DNA of 64,000 bases from SIG299 sp045531895 (lineage in GTDB: Bacteria; Bacillota; Clostridia; Lachnospirales; Lachnospiraceae). A model generated the notes under the pieces. It did not search any database. It was not told the origin of the DNA and saw only the letters and a list, made by a program, of their open reading frames with translations. Each line of letters opens with the position of its first letter. Position 1 is the first letter of the stretch. A program made the position numbers and the translations under genes. The stretch covers positions 12,112-76,111 of the forward strand of contig JAZSEW010000016.1 in the NCBI GenBank assembly GCA_045531895.1. The letters are read 5' to 3'. Below, piece after piece: positions 25,440-33,882 of this stretch.

Positions 25440-25480
25440 AAAGAAAAGATCTGACACTCTCAGGTCTTTTCTTTTTATTT
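25440..25480. terminator. Shared terminator between sensor gene and ECF operon
   Basis: AAGAAAAGATCTGA pairs with TCAGGTCTTTTCTT around a short loop (25441-25473), one mismatch, with a T-rich tail on the plus strand and A-rich flank giving a T-run on the minus strand. Confidence 0.8.
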
Positions 25481-25870
25481 TCTTAATAGTTTCCACCATT
25501 TTAGTACAACTTCAAACAGAAACCCTGCAAGCATACATGCCAGAAATCCCCATAACCAGATAAACGGCATCAAGTCTCCTCTTGTTCCGTGAGCATCCAC
25601 CGTTTCTCTATTAAAGACTACTCCCAACACAAACCAAATAAAGTAACTTACTGATGTAATCCAAGGCACATATCTCTTTCCTGCCAACAGTGAAAACAAT
25701 AAGCCGACTAAACCAAATTTAAAAAGGTCATAAGGCCATTCTTTCAAACCATGCACATCGAAGAAAACATAACGGCATAATATAAGCCCCAACAAAAGAA
25801 CGCCAAACGCCATCAAATGCGTTACAAGCAGCTTCTTATGTTTCTGCAACATTTCTTGCACTTTATTCAT
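25475..25870 (-). CDS. Small multi-pass membrane protein of the ECF operon
   Basis: 131 residues with four probable membrane helices (LLVTHLMAFGVLLLGLILC onward) and basic ends. It begins inside the last codons of the upstream gene (8-base overlap), so translation is coupled. It is the final gene of the sigma-factor operon. No family recognised. Confidence 0.75.
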   Translation of the reverse strand: MNKVQEMLQKHKKLLVTHLMAFGVLLLGLILCRYVFFDVHGLKEWPYDLFKFGLVGLLFSLLAGKRYVPWITSVSYFIWFVLGVVFNRETVDAHGTRGDLMPFIWLWGFLACMLAGFLFEVVLKWWKLLRK

Positions 25871-26723
25871 TTTTCTGCACCTCCTGTTGTTCTGTCAGTT
25901 CCTTCTTTTTCTCATCTTCTTCCGCATAATATGCATTCAATGCGTTGTCAGCCGCTGTTACGCGCTCTATAAGATCTTCCTCGTAAATATCAGAATACAA
26001 AAAACCCTCCACGTTAACACGGCCTTCCTTTGTGGTTCCTCCTTCTGCTTTCCGAGGATATTCCAATACAAAGTCAATTGCATAAAATGGTACATTTTCT
26101 TGGTCAAACAAAGCCTTTAAGTCTAATAATACTTCCGCTGCACGTTCTACTGTCACTACATCATCTTCCACATAAACTACCAGATGTCCGGCTTTGGCAG
26201 CCAGCTCGCGGATATCATACTTTTTGTCAAGAACCAATTCTTCCGGCATCAAATATCCAACTGCCGACGGTGGCATTCCTTCAGGTACACTGAACGCAAC
26301 CCGCAGATCTCCATAGGAAATAAAGCTGGTAAAAGGGTAATACGGACTCTCAAATATCATATCAGTCAGTTCCCGGTACTCCATATACAGACGGTCCGCC
26401 GTATTATTGCCGGACAACACCCTGTTTTCATAGGAATCATACTTCAACTGCCCCCACATACCAATTCTCAAAGAAAAGCTACTGTCTTCACTACTTGGAG
26501 ATTTAATATGGGCATAGTAATCCGTATCCTTAAAGTTAAAGCCCACCTGCTCTATTTCAAAATCAGTATCAGCATATACCTTCTCTAAATGCTTTTCTGC
26601 CGTCCTGGTTGCAAGCCATTTGGAAACCGGATTTCCCACCAGTGCGTTTGAAAACCAGCAAAGACCTAACATAATAACAAGCGCAGCAAGCAATGCACAT
26701 ATTTTTAACCATTTTTTCTTCAT
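25863..26723 (-). CDS. Membrane-anchored YfjL-like protein of the ECF operon
   Basis: 286 residues. One amino-terminal membrane anchor (ICALLAALVIMLGLCWFSNAL) and a large extracytoplasmic part starting NPVSKWLATRTAEKHLEKVY and including DFEIEQVGFNFKDTDYYAHI, a pattern I associate with the YfjL-like proteins of Bacillus. The carboxy end is highly charged. It lies between the anti-sigma factor (21-base gap) and the small membrane protein (8-base overlap). Role unknown; envelope-associated output or modulator of the sigma system is plausible. Confidence 0.65.
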   Translation of the reverse strand: MKKKWLKICALLAALVIMLGLCWFSNALVGNPVSKWLATRTAEKHLEKVYADTDFEIEQVGFNFKDTDYYAHIKSPSSEDSSFSLRIGMWGQLKYDSYENRVLSGNNTADRLYMEYRELTDMIFESPYYPFTSFISYGDLRVAFSVPEGMPPSAVGYLMPEELVLDKKYDIRELAAKAGHLVVYVEDDVVTVERAAEVLLDLKALFDQENVPFYAIDFVLEYPRKAEGGTTKEGRVNVEGFLYSDIYEEDLIERVTAADNALNAYYAEEDEKKKELTEQQEVQKNE

Positions 26724-26744
26724 AATAATTTTCCTCCTGTCCGG

Positions 26745-27263
26745 TTACTTGCGAAATGCGTAGTGCAGCAACCCTGCTACCAACACTCCAAGTTCCACAA
26801 AGATGCTGTAAATACCAACCCACATGACAACTCCCATGACCGGCATATATTCCATGCCTCTGGTCATACCTAAAAAGTTAATTATAAACTGCAGCACAAG
26901 TAACAAAAGCGGAACCTGATACACTGCCTTCCAACGAAAAATCACATAGCCCAGTGCACCTACCACCGGCATAATCAGGCTGTTATAAAACATATCATCA
27001 CTTGCAGTAAGACTAAGACCAAAAAACACGCCAAACATCATTAACATAGTAGAAAAAATCTGCAAGCGGCGTTTTAATTTCACCAGTTCCCGCTCTAAAT
27101 CCACATGGAAGGACATATCTGTTGCCTCGCCGCTATATTGCTTTTTACATACTTCACAGCTCTCCATATGCTCTTTCACCGCAAGCCGGCTATCCTCACT
27201 GGCAATGCCATCTTTTACAAGCGGTATTAAATCCCGACACATATCACAAGTAATTTTATTCAT
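26745..27263 (-). CDS. Zinc-finger anti-sigma factor, membrane-bound
   Basis: 172 residues. The cytoplasmic amino end carries the zf-HC2 pattern with His and Cys ligands (CDMCRDLIPL and HMESCEVCKKQY), followed by three to four membrane helices. It overlaps the sigma-factor gene by 8 bases, the typical arrangement in which the membrane anti-sigma holds its sigma inactive until an envelope signal arrives. Confidence 0.88.
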   Translation of the reverse strand: MNKITCDMCRDLIPLVKDGIASEDSRLAVKEHMESCEVCKKQYSGEATDMSFHVDLERELVKLKRRLQIFSTMLMMFGVFFGLSLTASDDMFYNSLIMPVVGALGYVIFRWKAVYQVPLLLLVLQFIINFLGMTRGMEYMPVMGVVMWVGIYSIFVELGVLVAGLLHYAFRK

Positions 27264-27780
27264 AGCCCAGTCCCTCCTTTTCTAATGTCTGACGTATTTT
27301 TTCCTTCGCCCGGAAGTAAATAACCCGGGCGGAGCTTTCAGAAATTCCTTGTGCTGCTCCAATCTCATAAAAAGAGTATCCGTCCATACGAAGTTTCACA
27401 ATATTGCGGGTTCGCTCCGGTTCTTCCTTCAGCAACGCATCAATCCGTTCCAACACCTCTTTATCCAAATATTTTTCTTCTGTTCCTTTTTCATTATTGA
27501 CACAGAGCCCTTGCTCTGCCCCCAACAGTTCCGACAACACCTCTGTTTCTGCCTGTCGGTTCTTTTTCCTGAGGTAATCCACCCATTTATGCCTTGCAAT
27601 GGAAAACATCCATGTTTTTATATCTGACCCTCCCCGAAAGGTTGCAATAGATTTTACTATCTCCAAAAATACCTCCGAGGCTAAGTCCTCCGAAAGGGAA
27701 GCATCTTGAGTAAGACTATAAAGATATCGGTATATGTCTTTATAATACATGTGAAATAATTTTTCCAGTAAACGTTGCAT
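27256..27780 (-). CDS. ECF-type RNA polymerase sigma factor
   Basis: 174 residues. Sigma region 2 (LASEVFLEIVKSIATFRG and IKTWMFSIARHKWVDYLRKK) and region 4 (RNIVKLRMDGYSFYEIGAAQ) are complete. GGAGGAGG lies upstream of ATG 27780; a GTG two codons earlier is an alternative start with better spacing. First gene of a four-gene operon with its anti-sigma and two membrane proteins. It probably autoregulates, though I did not identify its promoter motif. Confidence 0.92.
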   Translation of the reverse strand: MQRLLEKLFHMYYKDIYRYLYSLTQDASLSEDLASEVFLEIVKSIATFRGGSDIKTWMFSIARHKWVDYLRKKNRQAETEVLSELLGAEQGLCVNNEKGTEEKYLDKEVLERIDALLKEEPERTRNIVKLRMDGYSFYEIGAAQGISESSARVIYFRAKEKIRQTLEKEGLGYE

Positions 27781-27871
27781 ACTCACATTCCTCCTCCCTT
27801 TCACAAAATTAGTCGATGAAAAAAACATTTTGTTACAGTATAACATAAAAAATATAACAAATCATTAATTC

Positions 27872-27930
27872 AAAAAATGCCATGCATGTGTTATTTGGAA
27901 ATGTCTTTCCCTCAACACATACATGGCGTT
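27872..27930 (-). terminator. Terminator after MATE transporter gene
   Basis: On the minus strand ACGCCATG-ATGTGTT pairs with AACACAT-CATGGCAT, followed by TTTTTTG. It ends the long minus-strand run before the ECF operon. Confidence 0.8.
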
Positions 27931-27942
27931 TCAACTATTGGT

Positions 27943-29295
27943 CTATAACGGCTTAATAACCTGCTTATAAATCCGGTACAGAAAAATACTACTCAAAGTC
28001 AACGACATAATTTCTGCAATCGGAAATGCCAGCCAGATCAAATTCAAATTCCCTGTTAAAGAGAGCAGATATGCCACCGGAAGCAGCACTACCAGCTGTC
28101 TTGCAATGGAGTTAATCATACTTAAGAATCCATTGCCCAGTGCCTGAAACATGGAACCGGTAATAATACAGTATCCGGCAAACATAAAGCTGATGCTGAT
28201 AATTCGCAGTGCCGGAACACCAATCGCCAACATTTCTTCGGAAGCTTCAAACAACATAAATAACTGTGCCGGAAAAATCTGCATTATCAAAAATCCAACA
28301 GTCATTATGCCAACAGCATATGCCACCGACAGCTTGAATGTTTTCATAATGCGTTCCTTCTTTCTGGCACCATAGTTATAAGCAATAATCGGCACCATAC
28401 CGTTGTTCAAACCAAACACCGGCATAAAGATAAAGCTCTGTAACTTAAAGTATACCCCAAACACTGCCGCTGCCGTAGAAGAAAAACCCATTAAAATCAA
28501 ATTCATGCCATAGGTCATCACAGAACCGATGGAACCCATGATAATGGATGGCACGCCAACCGAATAAATCTTCTTAATAGCTCCTCCATTTGGCACCAGT
28601 CCTTTCAAACTTAACTGAATATCCGGGTTTTTCTTAATGTTCAGCCAAAAGCCAAAGACTGCTGCAATAACCTGTCCGATAACGGTCGCCAATGCTGCAC
28701 CGGTAATTCCCATGGCAGGAAATCCCAACAGACCAAAAATCAAAATCGGATCCAGAATAATATTGATAATGGCACCAAGTCCCTGTGTATACATACTGTA
28801 AATGGTTCTTCCCGTTGCCTGTAACAGACGCTCTGTAATAAACTGTCCAAACAAACCAAAGGAAAATACCATCACCACGGAAAGGTATTGTTCTCCATAT
28901 TCAATCAGTACTAAATCTTCCGTCTGGGTGGTAAAAAACCAACGGCTGCCGAAAATACCAAAAAATGCACAGGCAATAGCACTGAACAACATCAGTAATA
29001 TACCGTTATGAGCTGCTTTATTTGCAAGCTTCTGGTTCTTCTCACCAAGACTCTTAGAAAGCAATGCATTGATACCAACCCCTGTACCGGCGCCAATGGC
29101 AATCATTAAGTTTTGCACAGGAAAAGCCAAAGATACCGCTGTCAGGGCATCCTCACTGATTCTGGCAACAAAAATACTATCCACCACGTTATAAAGCGCC
29201 TGTACCAGCATGGAAATCATCATTGGCACAGCCATGCTGATAAGCAGCTTATTTTCGGGCATGTAGCCCATTTTATTCTCTTTTGTATTATCCAT
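27943..29295 (-). CDS. MATE-family multidrug/Na+ efflux transporter
   Basis: 450 residues in twelve hydrophobic helices, in two repeats related by pseudo-symmetry. Family segments such as NVVDSIFVARISEDALTAVSLAFP and the second-half ALGNGFLSMINS are clear. It probably exports cationic drugs or toxins with Na+ or H+. The start codon shares its first base with the pepF stop codon (TAATG), so it is translationally coupled to the peptidase. Substrate cannot be told. Confidence 0.9.
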   Translation of the reverse strand: MDNTKENKMGYMPENKLLISMAVPMMISMLVQALYNVVDSIFVARISEDALTAVSLAFPVQNLMIAIGAGTGVGINALLSKSLGEKNQKLANKAAHNGILLMLFSAIACAFFGIFGSRWFFTTQTEDLVLIEYGEQYLSVVMVFSFGLFGQFITERLLQATGRTIYSMYTQGLGAIINIILDPILIFGLLGFPAMGITGAALATVIGQVIAAVFGFWLNIKKNPDIQLSLKGLVPNGGAIKKIYSVGVPSIIMGSIGSVMTYGMNLILMGFSSTAAAVFGVYFKLQSFIFMPVFGLNNGMVPIIAYNYGARKKERIMKTFKLSVAYAVGIMTVGFLIMQIFPAQLFMLFEASEEMLAIGVPALRIISISFMFAGYCIITGSMFQALGNGFLSMINSIARQLVVLLPVAYLLSLTGNLNLIWLAFPIAEIMSLTLSSIFLYRIYKQVIKPL

Positions 29296-31094
29296 TATTT
29301 CATCAATTCTTCCATTTCGTCTAATAATCTGCCAAACATCTCAAGACCGGCATTGACCGGTTCCGGAGTTGTCATATCCACACCTGCAATCTTAAGTAAA
29401 TCGATTGGAGACTTAGAACAGCCACCGCTTAAGAACTTTAAGTAATCATCCACTGCCGGCTGACCTTCCTTTAAAATACGGTTTGCCAGTGCCACCGCAG
29501 CAGAGAAGCCGGTTGCATACTGGTAAACATAGAAATTGTAATAGAAATGCGGAATTCTTGCCCATTCCATTGCAATATCCTCATCCACTACCATATCATC
29601 ACCAAAGTACTTCTTGTTTAAATCATAGTACAGATTGCTTAATGCATCCGGAGTCAGGCTTTCTCCACGCTCACACATCTGATGAGTTAAAAGTTCAAAT
29701 TCAGCAAACATAGTCTGACGATAAACTGTTCCGCGGAAGCTCTCTAAAAAATGATTAATTAAGTATGCTCTCTGCACCTTGTCCGTCGTATTCTTTAACA
29801 AATGCTCCATCAATAATACTTCATTACAGGTGGAAGCTACTTCTGCCACAAAAATCACGTAGTTGGAATCCACATACGGCTGTGTCTTATTGGACAGATA
29901 AGAATGCATGGCATGACCCATTTCATGGGCCAGCGTAAACATGTTATCCAAGGTGTCGTTATGGTTTAGCAGTACATATGGGTGCACACCGTAAACGCCG
30001 GCAGAATAAGCACCGCTTCTCTTCCCCTCGTTCTCATATACGTCAATCCAGCGATTCTCAAAGCCCTCCTTGACTACTGCACGGTATTCCTCACCAAGCG
30101 GTGCCAATGCTTCATACACCGTCTGCTTTGCCTGTTCAAACGGAATCTTCACATCAGCTTCCTTTACCAGCGGAGTATATAAATCATACATATGAAGCTC
30201 GTCCACACCAAGCAATTTCTTACGGATAGACACATAACGGTGCATCTTGTCAAGGTTCTGGTGAATCGCCTCAATTAAATTGGTATAAACAGAGGCAGGC
30301 ACATTAGTTGCATCCACCGCTGCTTCCAAACAACTGTTATACTTTCTTGCCTTTGCATAGAACCAGTGTGCCTTTAACTTTCCGGCATAGGTTGCCGCCA
30401 GCGTATTGCGATAGCTCTTGTAAGTAGCGTACATTGCTTTGAATGCCTCTGCACGTACTCTGCGGTCACTGCTCTCTAAAAATGGCACATATCTGCCATG
30501 GGTTAAACGAACCTTTTCACCGTTTTCATCCGTAATTTCCGGGAACACCAGATCCGCATTGTTAAACATAGAGAATACATTGTCGGAGGTTCCGGTTACA
30601 TCACCTGCCGAAGCAAGCAGCTGCTCCATCTCGGCAGAAAGCTTGTGAGCCTTTCTGCGAAGCAGATTGTTAATCGCATTGCGGAATACTTCCAGTTCCG
30701 GCTTTTCCTTGTAAAACTGCTCTAAAGTTTCCTCCGGAATTGCTAAAATTTCCGGTACCATAAACGCAGATTTTTCACCAATGGACACAAACAGAGTTCT
30801 CACCTGCATTACCAGTGCCTGATTCTCCGTGTTGGTGGTGTCCACATCGGAGCAACGACTGGCATAAGAAAACGCCAAATCACCGATACGGCTGATTTCA
30901 TCATCTAAATGCATTGCCTGATACAGATTTTCTGCGGACGCGCCCATGCGCCCCTGATAGGTTTCCAGTTCATCTGCCAGCTTCTTAACTGTTTCCAAAT
31001 CCTTTTTCCAGTCTTCTACAGTGGCATACATATCCTCAACCTTCCATGTATCTTCTACCTTAACCTGACTTCTTTTTAATAATTCTTTCGCCAT
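29295..31094 (-). CDS. pepF: Oligoendopeptidase F
   Basis: 599 residues, normal size for M3B PepF. The zinc site is HEMGHAMHSYL near residue 384, with a downstream glutamate in FVAEVASTCNEVLLMEHLL. It cleaves 7-17-residue peptides in the cytoplasm. It is coupled to the MATE gene downstream. Upstream, a 115-bp inverted-repeat element separates it from hflC. Confidence 0.95.
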   Translation of the reverse strand: MAKELLKRSQVKVEDTWKVEDMYATVEDWKKDLETVKKLADELETYQGRMGASAENLYQAMHLDDEISRIGDLAFSYASRCSDVDTTNTENQALVMQVRTLFVSIGEKSAFMVPEILAIPEETLEQFYKEKPELEVFRNAINNLLRRKAHKLSAEMEQLLASAGDVTGTSDNVFSMFNNADLVFPEITDENGEKVRLTHGRYVPFLESSDRRVRAEAFKAMYATYKSYRNTLAATYAGKLKAHWFYAKARKYNSCLEAAVDATNVPASVYTNLIEAIHQNLDKMHRYVSIRKKLLGVDELHMYDLYTPLVKEADVKIPFEQAKQTVYEALAPLGEEYRAVVKEGFENRWIDVYENEGKRSGAYSAGVYGVHPYVLLNHNDTLDNMFTLAHEMGHAMHSYLSNKTQPYVDSNYVIFVAEVASTCNEVLLMEHLLKNTTDKVQRAYLINHFLESFRGTVYRQTMFAEFELLTHQMCERGESLTPDALSNLYYDLNKKYFGDDMVVDEDIAMEWARIPHFYYNFYVYQYATGFSAAVALANRILKEGQPAVDDYLKFLSGGCSKSPIDLLKIAGVDMTTPEPVNAGLEMFGRLLDEMEELMK

Positions 31095-31147
31095 CTTATT
31101 ATTCCTCTCATTTCTTTTATACTTTTGCTTTCACACCTTCGCCTTGA

Positions 31148-31262
31148 GAATAGTCATTTTTTGAGAACCCTTGAGTGACGTCGGTACTTGGTGAGGTATT
31201 TTCGAACCTAGTACCGCTACGTCGTGAGGGAGCGAGAGCGTGTTTTTAAAAAATGACTATTC
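31148..31262. repeat. Long inverted-repeat element between hflC and pepF
   Basis: Perfect 15-bp arms GAATAGTCATTTTTT (31148-31162) and AAAAAATGACTATTC (31248-31262) enclose a second stem GACGT/ACGTC and GGTACTTGG/CCTAGTACC (31177-31223), then the segment GTGAGGGAGCGAGAGCG. The hflC stop codon (TAG) is embedded in the right arm. The GTGAGGGAGCGAG part resembles GTGAAGCGACCGAG in the GH13 leader (4638-4651), which may point to one repeat family. Confidence 0.7.
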
Positions 31263-32168
31263 GATTTCATTGAAAATCTGTGCAATCGGAGAATCCTCAT
31301 CCAGAATCAGTGTCTTATTCTCACCGACTAAGGAGGCCTTTGCCGCATCTAACGCTAATACAAATGTATAAAAATCACTTCTGGACTGGTCGGAATAAAC
31401 CGCCGATAACTTCTTCATGTATTCTGCCTCACCTTCCGCAATGGTAGCCTCTGCCTGTGCTTTTGCCTCGGAAATGCTGACAGAAATTTCATAGTCAGTC
31501 TGGGTGCGGATTTTGGTGGCTTCCGCTTCACCTTCTGCGATGAAAGAGGCTGCAATATTATTACGTTCGGAAATCATACGCTCATACACCGCATTTTTGT
31601 TATCATCCGGCAAATCCAGACGCTTAATTTCCACCGTAATAAGCTCAATTCCATACTGTTCCATGGAATTCCCCAGATTATTCATAATCATCTGGGTCAA
31701 TTCACCATCTCGACCGCTGATAACCTCCGCCTGCTCGAGACTGGAAATAATATTCTTCATGGACATAAATACTGCAGCATTGATACGGCTCTCTGCATTT
31801 GCCACCTGAGAGTTTAACGTCTGCACAAAAACCTGAGGGTCTGTAATTTTCCAAAGTACATAGCTGTCCGCCACCATCGTTTTCTTATCCATGGTAATTA
31901 CATCAGAAGCAGCCAGGTCATAAATCAGGATTTCCTTTGGTAATGTATCAGTGCTCTGAATAAATGGTACCTTAAAGCTTAACCCTGCTTCATCAATGAC
32001 ATATTCAATTTTTCCGAACTGCTTTACCAGTGTATATTCATTTTCTGCAGTTACTACCATAGAACTGCCAAGTACAATCACTGCCGCAATCGCAACAATA
32101 ATTAAAAGTGCTCCAAGCAGACCGCCGCCGGACTTCTTCTTCTGTTCAGGCATTACATATTCTTCCAT
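31257..32168 (-). CDS. hflC: HflC-like SPFH/band-7 membrane protein
   Basis: 303 residues. An amino-terminal membrane helix (GALLIIVAIAAVIVLGSSMVV) precedes the band-7 domain (EYTLVKQFGKIEYVIDEAGL) and a long Ala/Glu-rich helix typical of HflC (AIAEGEAEATKI-like, here FIAEGEAEATKIRTQTD). With HflK it forms a large membrane ring that restrains FtsH protease. No ftsH lies in this window. Its stop codon sits in the arm of an inverted-repeat element. Confidence 0.9.
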   Translation of the reverse strand: MEEYVMPEQKKKSGGGLLGALLIIVAIAAVIVLGSSMVVTAENEYTLVKQFGKIEYVIDEAGLSFKVPFIQSTDTLPKEILIYDLAASDVITMDKKTMVADSYVLWKITDPQVFVQTLNSQVANAESRINAAVFMSMKNIISSLEQAEVISGRDGELTQMIMNNLGNSMEQYGIELITVEIKRLDLPDDNKNAVYERMISERNNIAASFIAEGEAEATKIRTQTDYEISVSISEAKAQAEATIAEGEAEYMKKLSAVYSDQSRSDFYTFVLALDAAKASLVGENKTLILDEDSPIAQIFNEIE

Positions 32169-32182
32169 AGTTTTTCTCCTTC

Positions 32183-33100
32183 CTATTCACCAAATGTATC
32201 CAGTGGCAGAATTTTCTGCACACTGCCGTCACCATTGTCGATAATTACTTCTAAATCAGGAAGGATCTCCTGCATAGTTTCATAAAACATACGCTGCTTT
32301 GTAATCAACGGATACTTTATATATTCTTCGTATAATGCATTGAAACGGGCTGCCTGACCTTCTGCCTCATTAATACGAGCTTCCTTTTCAGCCTCTGCCT
32401 GCTTCTTAATCTGATCTACTTCAGCTTCTGCCTGCGGCATCTGCTCACTACGATACTTATTTGCGTTATTAATGGCAGTTTCCTTGCCCTGCTTTGCTGT
32501 TTCTACTGCCTTAAATGCTTCTACAACCTCTGCTGTCGGTGGCTCTGCGTCCTGAATGGAAATATTCACAAGCTGAATACCAATGTCCTGCACATCCAGC
32601 TGCGCCATCAGTTCTTCTCTGATTTTAGACTGAATTTCGCCCTTACCTGTGGTAATTACACTATCTACATCATAGGAGCCAATCACGGAACGGATGCAGC
32701 CCTGTGCCATATTTTTTAATATAAGCACCGGATTTTCGGAAGCATACACCGCCTTAATCGGATCACTTACCTTGTATTCCAGAAAGAAATCTACATTAAC
32801 AAAATTATAGTCCGAGGTAATCATTAGGGACTCGTCCTCAATAGACATATTTGTATTCAGATCATAACCAATAGAAAGGCCCTTGATTGTGGTATCTACT
32901 TTGGTTACTTTCTGAATAAACGGAATCTTAAAGTGTAAACCCGGAGAATCCTCCTTTTCCGGTTTACCAAAGGTAGTTACTACTGCCTGTTCCTGCTCTC
33001 CAATCGTATAATAGCTGTTGAATCCAAGAATCAGTAAAGCAAGAACTACTACTACAATCTTTACTATCCGTACAACATTTTTTGCATCATTCTGATTCAT
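32183..33100 (-). CDS. hflK: HflK-like SPFH/band-7 membrane protein
   Basis: 305 residues. A single membrane helix (IVKIVVVVLALLILGFNSYY) precedes a band-7 domain (EQEQAVVTTFGKPEKEDSPGLHFKIPF) and a helical tail with the HflK pattern (AEAYKNEVLP-like, here EQMPQAEAEVDQIKKQAEAEK). It lies 14 bases upstream of hflC. Low-complexity regions of proteobacterial HflK are absent. The pair is expected to act in membrane protein quality control. Confidence 0.9.
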   Translation of the reverse strand: MNQNDAKNVVRIVKIVVVVLALLILGFNSYYTIGEQEQAVVTTFGKPEKEDSPGLHFKIPFIQKVTKVDTTIKGLSIGYDLNTNMSIEDESLMITSDYNFVNVDFFLEYKVSDPIKAVYASENPVLILKNMAQGCIRSVIGSYDVDSVITTGKGEIQSKIREELMAQLDVQDIGIQLVNISIQDAEPPTAEVVEAFKAVETAKQGKETAINNANKYRSEQMPQAEAEVDQIKKQAEAEKEARINEAEGQAARFNALYEEYIKYPLITKQRMFYETMQEILPDLEVIIDNGDGSVQKILPLDTFGE

Positions 33101-33141
33101 TTGTTATCCTCCTTTTTTCTCCTTTTTTCTTTATTCAGAGC

Positions 33142-33188
33142 GCAAGGGGCTGATGCAAAATGCAACCCTGCATTTTACAACAACCCCT
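33142..33188. terminator. Hairpin between HAD phosphatase and hflK
   Basis: AAGGGG/CCCCTT outer arms and GCAAAATGCA/TGCATTTTAC inner arms make a strong stem-loop in the 98-base gap after the phosphatase stop. No clean T-run on the minus strand, so termination may be partial. Confidence 0.55.
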
Positions 33189-33198
33189 TCCCCGCATT

Positions 33199-33846
33199 TT
33201 ATAATGACACAATCATCTGTGCCATATCTTCTACTGTTTCTGCAATGTATGCAGCACCGGCTGCCTCCAGTTCTTTCCTGTCACCAAAGCCATACAGTAC
33301 TCCCATACATTTAAGACCACATTTGCCTGCACCAATCACGTCAAATTTCCGGTCACCCACCATCAGCACGTCGTCCAAGTCTGTAATACCGTGCTTTTCC
33401 AATGCATAGCGGATAACCTCCTCTTTTTCATTGCGTTTTGCGTCATCACAGGAGCCGCAAATATCATCAAAGTAGCCATCCAATCCAAAATGCTCCAGTA
33501 TCTTTACTGCCAGATGCTCCGGTTTGGAGGTAGCTACAATTAATACCTTACCTGCTTCCTTTAGACGTTGCAGGGCATTTTCCATTCCATCATAAACAGC
33601 ATTTTCATACATACCGGTAGGAATGAATCTCTCCCGGTATTTTTCTATAGCCAAAGTTGCTGTTTCATCGTCAAAGCCAAAGCCCTCTTTGAAGCTCGTC
33701 CGCAGAGGCGGACCGATATACCGCTCCAGTTCTGCCCTGCTTTCCACCTCAATGCCGAAATGGTTCAGTGCATACTCAAAGCATCTGGTAATGCCCTCTG
33801 CCGGATTAGTAATGGTACCGTCTAAGTCCATAAAGATATATTCCAT
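33199..33846 (-). CDS. HAD phosphatase, phosphoglycolate phosphatase-like
   Basis: 215 residues. Motif I FMDLDGTITNP, motif II VATSKP, motif III lysine, motif IV MVGDRKFDV; cap domain of the Gph type with the IGPPLRTSF segment common in phosphoglycolate phosphatase and 5'-nucleotidase-like enzymes of Firmicutes. It lies 36 bases after the phosphohexomutase gene and may share its transcript. Exact substrate unknown. Confidence 0.88.
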   Translation of the reverse strand: MEYIFMDLDGTITNPAEGITRCFEYALNHFGIEVESRAELERYIGPPLRTSFKEGFGFDDETATLAIEKYRERFIPTGMYENAVYDGMENALQRLKEAGKVLIVATSKPEHLAVKILEHFGLDGYFDDICGSCDDAKRNEKEEVIRYALEKHGITDLDDVLMVGDRKFDVIGAGKCGLKCMGVLYGFGDRKELEAAGAAYIAETVEDMAQMIVSL

Positions 33847-33882
33847 TTAAGAACCTCTCTAAACTCTTCACACAACGGAAGA

